Positions 25,295 through 36,191 are shown, counted from the stretch's first letter. The stretch is 50,486 nt of DNA from Prevotella sp. (GCA_017412705.1 JAFPWS010000037.1:1-50486), one strand, 5' to 3'. Numbers and translations: made by a program. The notes: generated by a model not told the origin, from the letters alone.

Positions 25295-26857
25295 ATGAAG
25301 AAGTCTACTATTTGGATCATAGCCGTCATCATGGGATTCTCGTTCCTGGCGCTGCTCTATCTTCAGTTCTCCTATGTCGAGGAGATGGTGAAGATGAAGA
25401 AGGAGCAGTTCGACGAGAGTGTCAACCGTTCACTCTACCAGGCGTCACACAACCTGGAGATGGACGAGACCTTGCGCTATTTGGAGAAGGATGTCAACGA
25501 GACAGAACGCAGAGCCTTCCAGCAAGACTCGGTCACCGTCGACGGTATCGGGGGTACCATCAAGCATAGTCATCAGTTCGCCGTAGCAGCCGACGACGGT
25601 ACCGTGTACTCGTCGTTCCAGGTGAAGGCCTTCCAGATGAAGCCCTCCAGTGTGCCCAAGGCCATGATACTGCGCAAGGACAAGAACTCGCTGGTCGATG
25701 CCACCAAGTCCATGCAAGAGATAGTGCGCAACCGCTACGTCTACCAGAAAGCCCTGCTCGACGAGGTCGTCTACAACATCCTCTATACCGCCAGCGACAA
25801 GCCCCTCAAGGAGCGCGTCAACTTCCGCATGCTCGACCAGGACATCCGCAACGAGCTCTCCAACAATGGCGTGAACATACCCTACCACCTCAAGGTGTCA
25901 ACAGCCGACGGGCGCGAGGTGTACCGTTGTCCCGACTACTCCGACGAGGGCGAGCAGTACACCTACAGCCAGGTGCTCTTCCGCAACGACCCGCAGTCCA
26001 AGATGGGCGTGGTGCGCATCCATTTCCCTGAGATGAGCAGCTACATCTTCTCCTCCGTTCGTTTCATGATTCCCAGCATCATCTTTACCATCGTGCTGCT
26101 GCTGACCTTCCTCTTCACACTGGTGGTCATCTTCCGTCAGAAGCGCTACTCGGAAATCAAGAACGACTTCATCAACAACATGACGCACGAGCTGAAGACG
26201 CCCATCGCCTCCATCTCGCTGGCAGCACAGATGATGAACGACGACTCCGTCACCAAGTCGGAACAGATGACCAAGCACCTCGGACAGGTCATTTCCGACG
26301 AGTCCAAGCGCTTGCGCTTCCTGGTGGAGAAGGTGCTGCAGATGTCTATGTTCGACAAGAAGTCCGTGGTCTTCAAGAAGAAGGAGCTCGACCTCAACGA
26401 GATGGTGGAGCAGATAGCCCAGACCTTCAGCCTCCGCGTGGAGCATACTGGTGGCAAGATATACACCGAGATAGAGGCAGTAGACTCAGCCATCTATGTC
26501 GACGAGGTGCACTTCCAGAACGCCATCACCAATCTCATGGACAACGCCGTGAAGTACCGCAAGCAGGACGAGCCCATCGACATCTATATCCGCACCTGGA
26601 ACGACGAGCACAACCACCTGTGCCTCTCCATCCGCGATACAGGACAGGGCATCAAGAAGGAAAACCTGCGCAAGATATTTGACAAATTCTATCGCGTACA
26701 TACAGGCAACAAGCACGACGTCAAAGGCTTCGGCCTCGGGTTGGCCTACGTCAAGAAGGTCGTCGACCTGCACCAAGGCGACATCAAGGCCGAGAGCGAG
26801 CTGGGCAAGGGTACCAAGTTTACCATCCAGTTGCCTGTATTGAACGAAGAGTCATAA
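25295..26857 (+). CDS. rprX: Sensor histidine kinase, RprX-like
   Basis: 520 residues. Two membrane segments (about 6-24 and 257-280) bracket a roughly 230-residue periplasmic sensor domain. The cytoplasmic HisKA domain has NDFINNMTHELKTPI with His298. HATPase_c boxes follow: N (FQNAITNLMDNAVKYRK), G1 (IRDTGQGI), F (IFDKFYRVH) and G2 (GFGLGLAYVKKVV). The pairing with the downstream regulator and the sequence style match Bacteroides RprX/RprY, described from Bacteroides fragilis in connection with tetracycline-related regulation and stress. The gene is 41 bp upstream of rprY on the same transcript. The specific stimulus cannot be told from sequence. Confidence 0.9.
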   Translation: MKKSTIWIIAVIMGFSFLALLYLQFSYVEEMVKMKKEQFDESVNRSLYQASHNLEMDETLRYLEKDVNETERRAFQQDSVTVDGIGGTIKHSHQFAVAADDGTVYSSFQVKAFQMKPSSVPKAMILRKDKNSLVDATKSMQEIVRNRYVYQKALLDEVVYNILYTASDKPLKERVNFRMLDQDIRNELSNNGVNIPYHLKVSTADGREVYRCPDYSDEGEQYTYSQVLFRNDPQSKMGVVRIHFPEMSSYIFSSVRFMIPSIIFTIVLLLTFLFTLVVIFRQKRYSEIKNDFINNMTHELKTPIASISLAAQMMNDDSVTKSEQMTKHLGQVISDESKRLRFLVEKVLQMSMFDKKSVVFKKKELDLNEMVEQIAQTFSLRVEHTGGKIYTEIEAVDSAIYVDEVHFQNAITNLMDNAVKYRKQDEPIDIYIRTWNDEHNHLCLSIRDTGQGIKKENLRKIFDKFYRVHTGNKHDVKGFGLGLAYVKKVVDLHQGDIKAESELGKGTKFTIQLPVLNEES

Positions 26858-26898
26858 CCAACTATTATATAGAAACTTAGTATTAACAATTAAAGATA

Positions 26899-27603
26899 AT
26901 GATTATGGACGAAAAACTGAAAATTCTTCTTTGTGAAGACGACGAGAACCTCGGAATGCTGTTGCGTGAGTACTTGGCAGCCAAAGGCTATGTTGCCGAG
27001 CTTTGCCCTGACGGCGAAGCTGGATACAAGGCTTTCCTGAAGACAAAGTTTGACATTTGCGTGCTCGACGTGATGATGCCCAAGAAGGACGGCTTCACCC
27101 TGGCGCAGGAAATCCGTCAGGCCAACCCCGACATCCCCATCATCTTCCTCACCGCCAAAATCCTCAAGGAAGACATCCTCGAAGGCTTTAAAATCGGTGC
27201 CGACGACTACATCACCAAGCCCTTCTCCATGGAGGAGCTCGTGTTCCGCGTAGAAGCCATCCTGCGCCGCGTGCGTGGCAAGAAGAACCGCGAGAGCTCA
27301 GTATACCGTATCGGCAACTTCACCTTCGACACCCAGAAGCAGCTGCTCATCATCGGCGACAAGCAGACCAAGCTTACCACCAAGGAGAACGAGCTGCTGG
27401 GACTGCTCTGCTCGCACGCCAACGAGATACTGCAGCGCGACTTCGCCCTGAAGACCATCTGGATTGATGACAACTACTTCAACGCCCGCTCCATGGACGT
27501 CTACATCACCAAGCTGCGCAAGCACTTGAAGGACGACCCGCAGATTGAGATCATCAACATCCACGGCAAGGGCTACAAGCTCATCACCCCAGAGGACGAA
27601 TAA
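26899..27603 (+). CDS. rprY: OmpR-family response regulator, RprY-like
   Basis: 234 residues (or 232 from the ATG at 26905). Receiver domain: acidic pocket CEDDEN, phosphoacceptor Asp57 in CVLDVMMPKKDGF, Thr in IIFLTAK and Lys in ADDYITKPF. A winged-helix Trans_reg_C domain follows from about 135, with LTTKENELLGLL, RSMDVYITKLRKHLKDDP and IINIHGKGYKLI. It binds DNA once phosphorylated by the adjacent kinase. Ends 66 bp before a terminator. Family members in Bacteroides and Porphyromonas respond to cell-envelope and oxidative conditions. Confidence 0.93.
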   Translation: MIMDEKLKILLCEDDENLGMLLREYLAAKGYVAELCPDGEAGYKAFLKTKFDICVLDVMMPKKDGFTLAQEIRQANPDIPIIFLTAKILKEDILEGFKIGADDYITKPFSMEELVFRVEAILRRVRGKKNRESSVYRIGNFTFDTQKQLLIIGDKQTKLTTKENELLGLLCSHANEILQRDFALKTIWIDDNYFNARSMDVYITKLRKHLKDDPQIEIINIHGKGYKLITPEDE

Positions 27604-27669
27604 GGCTACGCGCCAAGAACCTCTGCACAAAATAAAACACAAGAAACTCGACACAAAACAAAACACAAT

Positions 27670-27706
27670 AAAAGAGACACAAGCCCAACCGCCTGTGCCT
27701 CTTTTT
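27670..27706 (+). terminator. Intrinsic terminator after rprXY
   Basis: AAAAGAG-A-CACA-A-GC pairs with GC-C-TGTG-C-CTCTTTT around a 6-nt loop (two mismatches), followed by T-rich sequence. Confidence 0.7.
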
Positions 27707-28083
27707 CGTTTGTCCCTTCAGCTTCCCTTAAGCTGACTGCTCGGCTATCCAGTCCTGCAGGAGAGTCACCTTCTTGCCGTACTTCTTCGATATACTCAAT
27801 GCTATTTTAATTCCGCAAAGATTTTTTGAGTTCGTTCACGCTCGATAAAGTATGAGCAAGCTCTACTTTATGCTCACATAATCACGACCTTGACAGCCTT
27901 CTCGTCTATCATTGCAACGCACACCTTGCACCTTCCGGTCAGAGAATCAGCTCCATGGCTTTACAGGGGAAGAAATAAGCAAGAAGGCTCTCGTTGCTCC
28001 ATCGGTTGTCACGACGCAGCAACGAAAATGCATACACTTGCCGCAGATGCGTAGCATGTTGCGGAGGTTACGGGAGTCCTTGC
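27707..28083. other. Gene-poor stretch with a palindrome and possible decayed coding fragments
   Basis: No complete gene is convincing. On the minus strand a reading-frame tail runs to TAA near 27731 and reads ...ISKKYGKKVTLLQDWIAEQSA, which looks like the C-terminus of a protein but has no start and hits a stop about 45 codons upstream. Another minus-strand fragment near 27950-28050 reads RICGKCMHFRCC. A bulged palindrome (ATAAAGTA-T-GAGC / GCTC-TACTTTAT) lies at 27845-27871. The stretch may be the remains of a deleted or mobile gene; identity unknown. Confidence 0.4.
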
Positions 28084-30819
<2,736 letters not shown>

Positions 30820-30841
30820 ATACTTTATTTAAAATTGTCTG

Positions 30842-30872
30842 CAAAGGTACGAATTAGTGGGGAAAGAACAAA
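30842..30872 (-). promoter_or_regulatory. Promoter of valS
   Basis: Read leftward: TTTG (30872-30869), 19-bp spacer, TACCTTTG (30849-30842), then about 22 bp to the ATG. A full match to the Bacteroidota consensus. Confidence 0.8.
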
Positions 30873-30919
30873 AAAAATTCCGATTTATTTTGTTCTTCGG
30901 GCGAGATATCTTGACGGTC

Positions 30920-31435
30920 TCACTTTAGCTCATAGTCGTGGACGTACTCTTTGAGGAATTCTGCTGCCTCGGCACGGTCTGGCAGGTAGCGCAGGATGAT
31001 GGTGATGATGCGCGTGGAGTCGTCAATGACCTTCGCATAGTATTCAAAGTCACCTTCCTGGCCCGTATGGATGGAGCAGGTGTCTGTGGCCTCTAACAGC
31101 TCGGCACCCATGCCCATGAACTGTTGCCCTGGGGTACGGAAAAGGTCGTCGCCCTTGTATATTTGCTGTTCCATGAACGACAGCGAGAGGTCCTCGTTCA
31201 TGAATACCTCCATCTGTGTGTCCTCCAGATACTGGTGGCGCAGGTAGCTGGGGTAGGTGATGTCTATGTTCAGCGTAGGACTGTGATAGGTCAGCAGTGT
31301 CGACTTCGACAGCGCTATATTCAGACTGTCGTCAGCGGTGATGACATTGTTGAACGACTTCAGCTGTTGCCTGTTCTGACAGGCACAGCACAGCAGCAAC
31401 ATAGCGCAGGAAGCAAGGTATAACAGTTGTTTCAT
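30920..31435 (-). CDS. Small lipoprotein of unknown function
   Basis: 171 residues with a lipoprotein signal (LYLASCAMLLLCCACQNR, lipid Cys most likely at about 19). The mature part reads as a mixed alpha/beta domain (LTYHSPTLNIDITYPSYLRHQYLED, FMGMGAELLEATDTCSIHT, TRIITIILRYLPDRAEAAEFLKEYV) with no motif I recognise. No acidic run follows the Cys, so a periplasm-facing anchor is more likely than surface display. It lies 3 bp after the Crp-like regulator gene and ends the leftward cluster that starts with the DUF4199 gene. Confidence 0.75.
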   Translation of the reverse strand: MKQLLYLASCAMLLLCCACQNRQQLKSFNNVITADDSLNIALSKSTLLTYHSPTLNIDITYPSYLRHQYLEDTQMEVFMNEDLSLSFMEQQIYKGDDLFRTPGQQFMGMGAELLEATDTCSIHTGQEGDFEYYAKVIDDSTRIITIILRYLPDRAEAAEFLKEYVHDYELK

Positions 31436-31438
31436 CGC

Positions 31439-32104
31439 TTACATGAGTAGTCTCTCGAGCATCGGTATTTCTATGCGTCCCCGGTGTAGGGTCAGCAAGC
31501 CGTCTTCCTGCATCTGGTTCAGGGCCCTGCTGATGTCGAGGCGGCTGTCGTTGAGGTCGGCAGCCAGCTGGTTCATCAGCATGAAGAAGATCTTAGGGCC
31601 TGCAGGATATAGGCAGCGTGAGAAGAAAAAACGGACAATACGCTCACGCAGAGACTGCGGAGCCTGTCGCCACAGATTGTTACGCAGGCGCTGTGTCTCG
31701 GTAGTAGTGAGGTTCAGCATGTTCAGACGGAACACCAGCTGCGTCTCCAGCAGCATCAGCACTTCCTCCTTGTCCAGCGTGATGAAGTTGCAGTTGTTCA
31801 GCGTGCGGAAGGTGGTGGTGTAGCGTTGTGTCATGCCAAACAGGTGTTCTGGCTGTACCATGAAGGGGGCACTGACCTGCTCTACGACACGACAGGCATG
31901 GTCGTAGCTCTGCGTCTCGGCAGAGAGGGTGCCTGAGGTCAGGAAGATGAGGTGTGTGCAGGGGTCTCCCTCGCGTACCAGCCTCTTGCCTGCTGGCAGC
32001 TTGGTGAATCCGAACTTGGTATGACCGGCCACCTGCATGAGGTCGGCGTGACTCATACCCTGGAAGAGGGTAAACTGCAATAGTCGGTCATAAATCTCCA
32101 CCAT
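31439..32104 (-). CDS. Crp/Fnr-family transcriptional regulator
   Basis: 221 residues. The N-terminal cyclic-nucleotide-binding-like beta-roll (LLQFTLFQGMSHADLMQVAGH, LPAGKRLVREGDPCTHLIFLTSGTLSA) lacks the usual cAMP-contacting RxT/S signature. A dimer helix follows, then a Crp-type helix-turn-helix (MNQLAADLNDSRLDISRALNQMQEDGLL, about 177-204) in a winged fold ending IEIPMLERLL. No Cys set for an Fe-S cluster is present. Situated between apbE and a lipoprotein gene (3-bp gap). Its targets and ligand are unknown; redox or stress control of the neighbouring genes is only a guess. Confidence 0.87.
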   Translation of the reverse strand: MVEIYDRLLQFTLFQGMSHADLMQVAGHTKFGFTKLPAGKRLVREGDPCTHLIFLTSGTLSAETQSYDHACRVVEQVSAPFMVQPEHLFGMTQRYTTTFRTLNNCNFITLDKEEVLMLLETQLVFRLNMLNLTTTETQRLRNNLWRQAPQSLRERIVRFFFSRCLYPAGPKIFFMLMNQLAADLNDSRLDISRALNQMQEDGLLTLHRGRIEIPMLERLLM

Positions 32105-32140
32105 AGCTCCTTACTTGTCACTTAACGCTCATCACTCCTG

Positions 32141-33163
32141 TTACTCCTGTATTTTGTCTTTCAGTGAGGGCGAGTACCAGATGCGGCTCTGACCCTTGTC
32201 GTCGTAGATGAAGTACACCAAGAGCTCAGGGTGCTTCTCCAACAGCTGCTTGGCACGGTCCAGTCCCATCACCATGAAGGCGGTGGCATAGGCGTCAGCC
32301 TTGGCACACTGGTCAGCCACTACCGTAGCAGAAAGGATGCTATGCTGTACTGGACGGCCTGTCTTGGGGTCTATGGTATGGGCATACTTTTGTCCGCCCT
32401 TGTAGTAGAAGTTACGATAGTTGCCGCTGGTAGCCATGCACTTGTCTGTCACGTTCAGCACCGTCTGCAACTCACCACCGACAGCCAGCGAGTCGTCGGT
32501 AGGCTTGGTGACACCAATCTTCCAGGGCAGGCGCTTGTCGCTGATGCCCTTTGTAGCCACCTCACCGCCTATCTCCACCAGGTAGTTCTGGATGCCCTTG
32601 TCGCGCAACAGCTGGGCTACCACATCGACACCATAGCCCTTGGCAATGGCCGAGCAGTCAAGCATCACACGCTTGTCTTCCTTCTGTATGCTGTTGCCTT
32701 TGTAGCTCACCTTCTGGTAGCCCACAAACTGGTGCAGCGAGTCTATGACAGCCCTGCTGGGCATCTCGCCTTTCTTGAATCCGAAGCCCCAGGCATTCAC
32801 CAGGGGGGCCACCGTGATGTCGAAGGCTCCCTCCGTATCCTTGCTGACCTGTTGGGCCAGGTTGAACACGTTCAGGAACATCTCGTTAGGGCTGACCGCT
32901 TCGTTGCGGTTGATGCGTGATATGATGCTCTGCTCGTTGAACATCGACAGGGCGGAGTCTACCTGCAGCATAGCGCTTACCAGCTCAGGCTGCAGGTCCT
33001 TGTCGTACTGGTAGCTGATGGTGTATGTCGTGCCGAAGATAGCCCCTGAACATCGCTGATAAGGGGTATTCTGCTGCTGGCGGATAATCAGGATGGTGCC
33101 TATGATAAGCACTGCCAGAAACGGCAGCTGCCATATCAGTTTCTTGTTGCGGTCTGCGCCCAT
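32141..33163 (-). CDS. apbE: FAD:protein FMN transferase ApbE
   Basis: 340 residues. One N-terminal membrane anchor (about 11-27) places the enzyme in the periplasm. It transfers FMN from FAD to Thr/Ser of acceptor proteins, for example RnfG/RnfD and NqrB/C subunits. Motifs: SGAIFGTTYTISY, ALSMFNEQSIISRIN, GAFDITVAPLVNAWGFG, LDCSAIAKGYGVD, LVEIGGEVATKG and YAHTIDPKTGRPV with the metal-binding Thr/Asp region. Length and order are normal. It is 24 bp downstream of the DUF6048 gene and upstream of the Crp-like regulator, all in the same direction. Confidence 0.94.
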   Translation of the reverse strand: MGADRNKKLIWQLPFLAVLIIGTILIIRQQQNTPYQRCSGAIFGTTYTISYQYDKDLQPELVSAMLQVDSALSMFNEQSIISRINRNEAVSPNEMFLNVFNLAQQVSKDTEGAFDITVAPLVNAWGFGFKKGEMPSRAVIDSLHQFVGYQKVSYKGNSIQKEDKRVMLDCSAIAKGYGVDVVAQLLRDKGIQNYLVEIGGEVATKGISDKRLPWKIGVTKPTDDSLAVGGELQTVLNVTDKCMATSGNYRNFYYKGGQKYAHTIDPKTGRPVQHSILSATVVADQCAKADAYATAFMVMGLDRAKQLLEKHPELLVYFIYDDKGQSRIWYSPSLKDKIQE

Positions 33164-33187
33164 AGGTTTTAGTTATTGTCGTTAGTT

Positions 33188-33889
33188 CTATATATCGATG
33201 ATGATATTGAAGTCTGCAGTTATGTTGTCACGGTCGAAGATGCCAAAGCCCGGCACATACCACGTATTGTCGATGTCGCCTTCCTTCGAGAAGAGGCGCC
33301 GTTTGTAACGCACATCCCATCCCAGGTGGAAAGGACCGTAAATCTTGGCGTCGATGCCGAGCACAATCTCGAGCCAGTGCATGGTACAGGCCAGACCGTC
33401 AACGCCGAAACCTGCCATCGACTGCCACACAGGGTCAGGCAGGTTCTCGCGGATAATGTCGACCTTATAGGCGGTAAAACAATAGCGGAAGCCTGCAAAC
33501 ATGCGGTAGTCCTGATGCTTGCGTCTCAGGATGTTCCAGTCTACTCCAATACGGAAGTAAGGCGCTGTGGTACGGTAGGTGATGTTGGTCACCTCGTCTT
33601 TTTCGTGGTTGGCACGTCCTATACCCGTCTCAAAGATGGGGAACCACTGGTCGTGCAGGTTGATGCGCAGGGCTCCTCCTATCTCTCCGTGGTCACCAAA
33701 GGCCAGCATAGCTGCTCCCACCATGTCAAACGACACCGAGAAGCCGCGGAAGAAGGGGATGGAGTCCTGCTCCATGCGGAACATCTTCAGCTGAGCCTGT
33801 GAGGGCAGTGCTATCAGGAAGAGCAGCAACAGGCTAACGCTCAGTCTTGCTCTTGAAATAGATGTAGAAATGTGGGTTCGTTGCGTCAT
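33188..33889 (-). CDS. DUF6048-like predicted outer-membrane beta-barrel protein
   Basis: 233 residues with a signal peptide (hydrophobic about 18-31, SQAQ). The mature part is rich in alternating aromatic beta-strands (GIGRANHEKDEV, YFRIGVDWNIL, RMFAGFRYCFTAYKVDI, PFHLGWDVRYKRRLF), typical of a small OM barrel. The combination with an upstream DUF6452 lipoprotein is a recurrent Bacteroidales pair in my memory; the DUF assignment is therefore tentative. Its start overlaps the preceding gene by 56 bp; no internal ATG precedes the signal peptide. Function unknown. Confidence 0.75.
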   Translation of the reverse strand: MTQRTHISTSISRARLSVSLLLLFLIALPSQAQLKMFRMEQDSIPFFRGFSVSFDMVGAAMLAFGDHGEIGGALRINLHDQWFPIFETGIGRANHEKDEVTNITYRTTAPYFRIGVDWNILRRKHQDYRMFAGFRYCFTAYKVDIIRENLPDPVWQSMAGFGVDGLACTMHWLEIVLGIDAKIYGPFHLGWDVRYKRRLFSKEGDIDNTWYVPGFGIFDRDNITADFNIIIDI

Positions 33890-34361
33890 AGTTCACATTG
33901 GGGTTCTTGATAACCAGAGAGTCGATAATATTGTGCGTCGTCATCACCGAGGTAATCGTGTGGAAATAGGAGGCCTGACAGTCTACTGACTCGAAGTGCG
34001 GAAAGTTGTCCTTCTTGATGCGTATGGTGTCGACATACTCGTCTTTGTTGGCGTCGCGTATCAGCAGGTACAGCACGTCTTCAGGCTGTGTGTAGCTGAT
34101 GGGCAGCTGGAAGGTGGTGGCTTTCGGACCATAGTAGCAGTTCAGTTCGATATTGTCTTCGCGGTGTGTTGTAATCACCGTGTCAGTGCCGTCTACCCGC
34201 TGACTCCACACCCATAGCGTGTCTGTGTTCAGCGTGTCGGTAGTACCGTCGGCCTTCTTCAGGCCATACACCGTGTACACCGTGTTCTTTACAGGGCAGT
34301 CAATGCTTGTGCAGGCAGCCAGGGCCGCTACTGCTATGAGGACGATAATTATTTTTCGCAT
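33834..34361 (-). CDS. DUF6452-like lipoprotein
   Basis: 175 residues. Lipoprotein signal MRKIIIVLIAVAALAAC with lipid Cys17. The mature part is beta-rich (TVYTVYGLKKADGTTDTLNTD, ELNCYYGPKATTFQLPISY, PHFYIYFKSK), resembling DUF6452 proteins. It overlaps the glycosyltransferase gene by 13 bp and the DUF6048 gene by 56 bp, indicating tight coupling with a likely OM-barrel partner. The two may work as a pair at the outer membrane (inference). The DUF number is from memory. Confidence 0.75.
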   Translation of the reverse strand: MRKIIIVLIAVAALAACTSIDCPVKNTVYTVYGLKKADGTTDTLNTDTLWVWSQRVDGTDTVITTHREDNIELNCYYGPKATTFQLPISYTQPEDVLYLLIRDANKDEYVDTIRIKKDNFPHFESVDCQASYFHTITSVMTTHNIIDSLVIKNPNVNYDATNPHFYIYFKSKTER

Positions 34362-35314
34362 CGGATGTTCTCCTCTATTTGGTATTCGTTACGTCCGGCA
34401 CTGTTACGGCTGATGAGGTCGCCCAGGAATCCTGCCAGAAACAGCTGTGTACCTATCATCATCATGGTCAGCGCCAGATAGAAGTAGGGTGAATCGGTTA
34501 CCAGTCGCATGGGTACCCCACGGTAGAGGGCAATGGCTTTCTCGGCCCCTAAGAAGAAGGCGGAAAAGAAACCGATGATGAACACAATGGTACCTAAGAA
34601 GCCGAAGACGTGCATGGGCTTCTTGCCAAAGGTACCCAGGAACCACAGCGTCATCAGGTCCAGATAGCCGTTTACAAAGCGGTTCCAGCCCATGAACTTC
34701 GACTTGCCGTACTGACGCTTCTGGTGGTGTACCACCTTCTCGCCTATCTTGTCGAAACCGGCATTCTTAGCCAGATAGGGTATGAAGCGATGCATCTCGC
34801 CAAAGACCTCGATGTTCTTCACCACCTCACGACGATAGGCCTTCAGGCCACAGTTGAAGTCATGTAGGTTCTTGATGCCGCTGACCTTGCGGGCTGTGGC
34901 ATTGAAGAGCTTCGTGGGAATGGTCTTCGACAACGGGTCGTGGCGCTTCTGCTTGTAGCCGCTGACCAGGTCGTACTTCTGCTCCTTAATCATGCGGTAG
35001 AGCTCGGGAATCTCGTCTGGCGAGTCCTGCAGGTCGGCATCCATCGTGATGACGACATCGCCCTGTGCCTCCTTGAAGCCGCAGTAGAGGGCTGGCGACT
35101 TACCGTAGTTGCGACGGAACTTGATGCCCTTGACGTGCGCTGAGCGTGCTGCCAGCTCCGTGATGACATCCCACGAGTGGTCCGTAGAGCCGTCATTGAC
35201 GAAGATAACCTCAAAAGAGTAGTTGTTTGCTGTCATCACGCGCTCTATCCAGTCGTAAAGCTCTGGCAGCGACTCGTCCTCATTATATAAAGGTATAACT
35301 ACTGATATGTCCAT
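34349..35314 (-). CDS. Family-2 glycosyltransferase, polyprenyl-phosphate sugar transferase type
   Basis: 321 residues. GT2 fold: SVVIPLYNEDESLPEL, EVIFVNDGSTDHS, TMDADLQDSPDEI (DxD-like metal site) and FNCGLKAYRREVV. Two C-terminal membrane helices (about 233-257 and 272-298) match the dolichol/undecaprenyl-phosphate sugar transferases (DPM1/ArnC/GtrB-like). It probably loads a sugar from its nucleotide form onto a polyprenyl phosphate at the inner membrane. It follows the DUF4199 gene and overlaps the DUF6452 gene by 13 bp. Confidence 0.88.
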   Translation of the reverse strand: MDISVVIPLYNEDESLPELYDWIERVMTANNYSFEVIFVNDGSTDHSWDVITELAARSAHVKGIKFRRNYGKSPALYCGFKEAQGDVVITMDADLQDSPDEIPELYRMIKEQKYDLVSGYKQKRHDPLSKTIPTKLFNATARKVSGIKNLHDFNCGLKAYRREVVKNIEVFGEMHRFIPYLAKNAGFDKIGEKVVHHQKRQYGKSKFMGWNRFVNGYLDLMTLWFLGTFGKKPMHVFGFLGTIVFIIGFFSAFFLGAEKAIALYRGVPMRLVTDSPYFYLALTMMMIGTQLFLAGFLGDLISRNSAGRNEYQIEENIRCEK

Positions 35315-35320
35315 GATTTA

Positions 35321-35355
35321 ATTATCAATTATCAATTCTCAATTGTCAATTCTCA
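35321..35355. repeat. Five tandem copies of the heptamer ATTNTCA
   Basis: ATTATCA, ATTATCA, ATTCTCA, ATTGTCA, ATTCTCA in a row (35321-35355), partly covering the 3' end of the DUF4199 gene and the gap before the glycosyltransferase gene. Period 7 is not a multiple of 3, so copy changes would alter the end of the upstream reading frame. Confidence 0.75.
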
Positions 35356-35878
35356 CTTGTCTTTGCATCAGTGCTGCAATGGGCAGTCCCAGGAAAAACC
35401 CCGACATGATGTTGATGGTCAGCATGTTCAGGGCATAGTCTATGGGACGCATGCTCGCCAACTGCTTCAGACCCTCTTTCATCTGCTCTGCCATGCCGTA
35501 CATCTTCATCACCTGCCGACCCTCCTCAGAGTTGGTTATCTCCGTAAACTTGCCTAACAGGTAGCCATTGTCGATGAAGGCAAAGTAGATGTATAGCGCA
35601 GCAGCCAGCAACAGTCCTGCATAGAAGAATATCATGACCGTATAGGCATAGCCTCGCATGAACGAGATGATGCCTTCGCGGGCATAGTCACGGAAGTGGC
35701 GTAGCCTGTTGGCTGCATAAAAGGGCGATATAATGACCAGCACGACGGCAGCCATTCCTAACAGCGGATTGGTCAGCCCCTGCACGTAGCAGACGAGTGC
35801 ACCAATCCACAGCAGCGAGAGCAATGCACCGTCCTGTCGGGCAAAGGCTTTCAGTTGTACATATTCCTGTGGCGTCAT
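35339..35878 (-). CDS. DUF4199-like four-helix membrane protein
   Basis: 179 residues from ATG 35878 (MTPQEYVQLKAFARQDG). A longer frame starts upstream but crosses a -7 box at 35888-35895. About four membrane helices (LLSLLWIGALVCYVQG; LLGMAAVVLVIISPFYA; YTVMIFFYAGLLLAAALYIYFAF; LTINIMSGFFLGLPIAAL), separated by a charged RLRHFRDYAREG loop and a MKMYGMAEQMKEGL helix. This fits DUF4199, which is commonly adjacent to a GT2 glycosyltransferase in Bacteroidales, as here. Function unknown; it may partner the polyprenyl-phosphate glycosyltransferase. Confidence 0.8.
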   Translation of the reverse strand: MTPQEYVQLKAFARQDGALLSLLWIGALVCYVQGLTNPLLGMAAVVLVIISPFYAANRLRHFRDYAREGIISFMRGYAYTVMIFFYAGLLLAAALYIYFAFIDNGYLLGKFTEITNSEEGRQVMKMYGMAEQMKEGLKQLASMRPIDYALNMLTINIMSGFFLGLPIAALMQRQVRIDN

Positions 35879-35887
35879 AATCGCCTG

Positions 35888-35895
35888 CAAAGTTA
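35888..35895 (-). promoter_or_regulatory. -7 box for the DUF4199-led cluster
   Basis: TAACTTTG read leftward, 9 bp upstream of the ATG at 35878. The -33 element is unclear. It is likely the main promoter for the seven-gene leftward cluster down to 30920, because gaps within the cluster are short or negative. Confidence 0.6.
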
Positions 35896-35980
35896 CGCAA
35901 TAATATTCAATTAAAGCGTAACAAAATGTTAAAAACAAAAAAAACTTTAATCTTTAATCTTTTAACTATAAACTTTTTAG

Positions 35981-35988
35981 TACCTTTG
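35981..35988 (+). promoter_or_regulatory. Promoter -7 box of SRP RNA and tRNA-Thr
   Basis: TACCTTTG followed by GCACC; transcription would start near 35993-35998, just before the SRP RNA. The AT-rich upstream sequence (CTTTAATC-type runs) lacks a clean TTTG. Confidence 0.65.
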
Positions 35989-36000
35989 CACCCGCTTTGA

Positions 36001-36106
36001 ACGAACATGAGCGAGTCCTGTACGGCCAGCTCCCTCGGAATCCCCCAGGATGGGAACATAGCAAGGGTACTTGGTTGTAGCGGCGCGATACAGACAGCTC
36101 GCTCAC
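36001..36106 (+). ncRNA. ffs: Signal recognition particle RNA (small bacterial type)
   Basis: The terminal helix pairs TGAGCGAG (36008-36015) with CTCGCTCA (36098-36105). The SRP domain IV hallmark follows: CCCAGGA (36044-36050), GGGAAC apical loop, and AGCAAGGG (36060-36067). These correspond to the conserved CAGG ... GGAA ... AGCA asymmetric loops that bind Ffh. Size of about 100 nt is right. It guides co-translational membrane targeting. It is followed after 2-4 nt by tRNA-Thr, so both probably come from one processed transcript. Confidence 0.85.
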
Positions 36107-36108
36107 CC

Positions 36109-36182
36109 GCCTCTTTAGCTCAGTTGGCCAGAGCACGTGATTTGTAATCTCGGGGTCGTTGGTTCGAATCCGACAAGAGGCT
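36109..36182 (+). tRNA. tRNA-Thr (anticodon TGT)
   Basis: The 74-nt cloverleaf has acceptor GCCTCTT (36109-36115) with AAGAGGC (36175-36181), D-arm GCTC/GAGC, anticodon loop TTTGTAA (anticodon TGT), T-arm GTTGG/CCGAC with TTCGAAT, and discriminator T. CCA is not encoded. The anticodon stem CGTGA/TCTCG has one central T-T mismatch. It is co-transcribed with the SRP RNA. Confidence 0.93.
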
Positions 36183-36191
36183 CTCCTTAAT

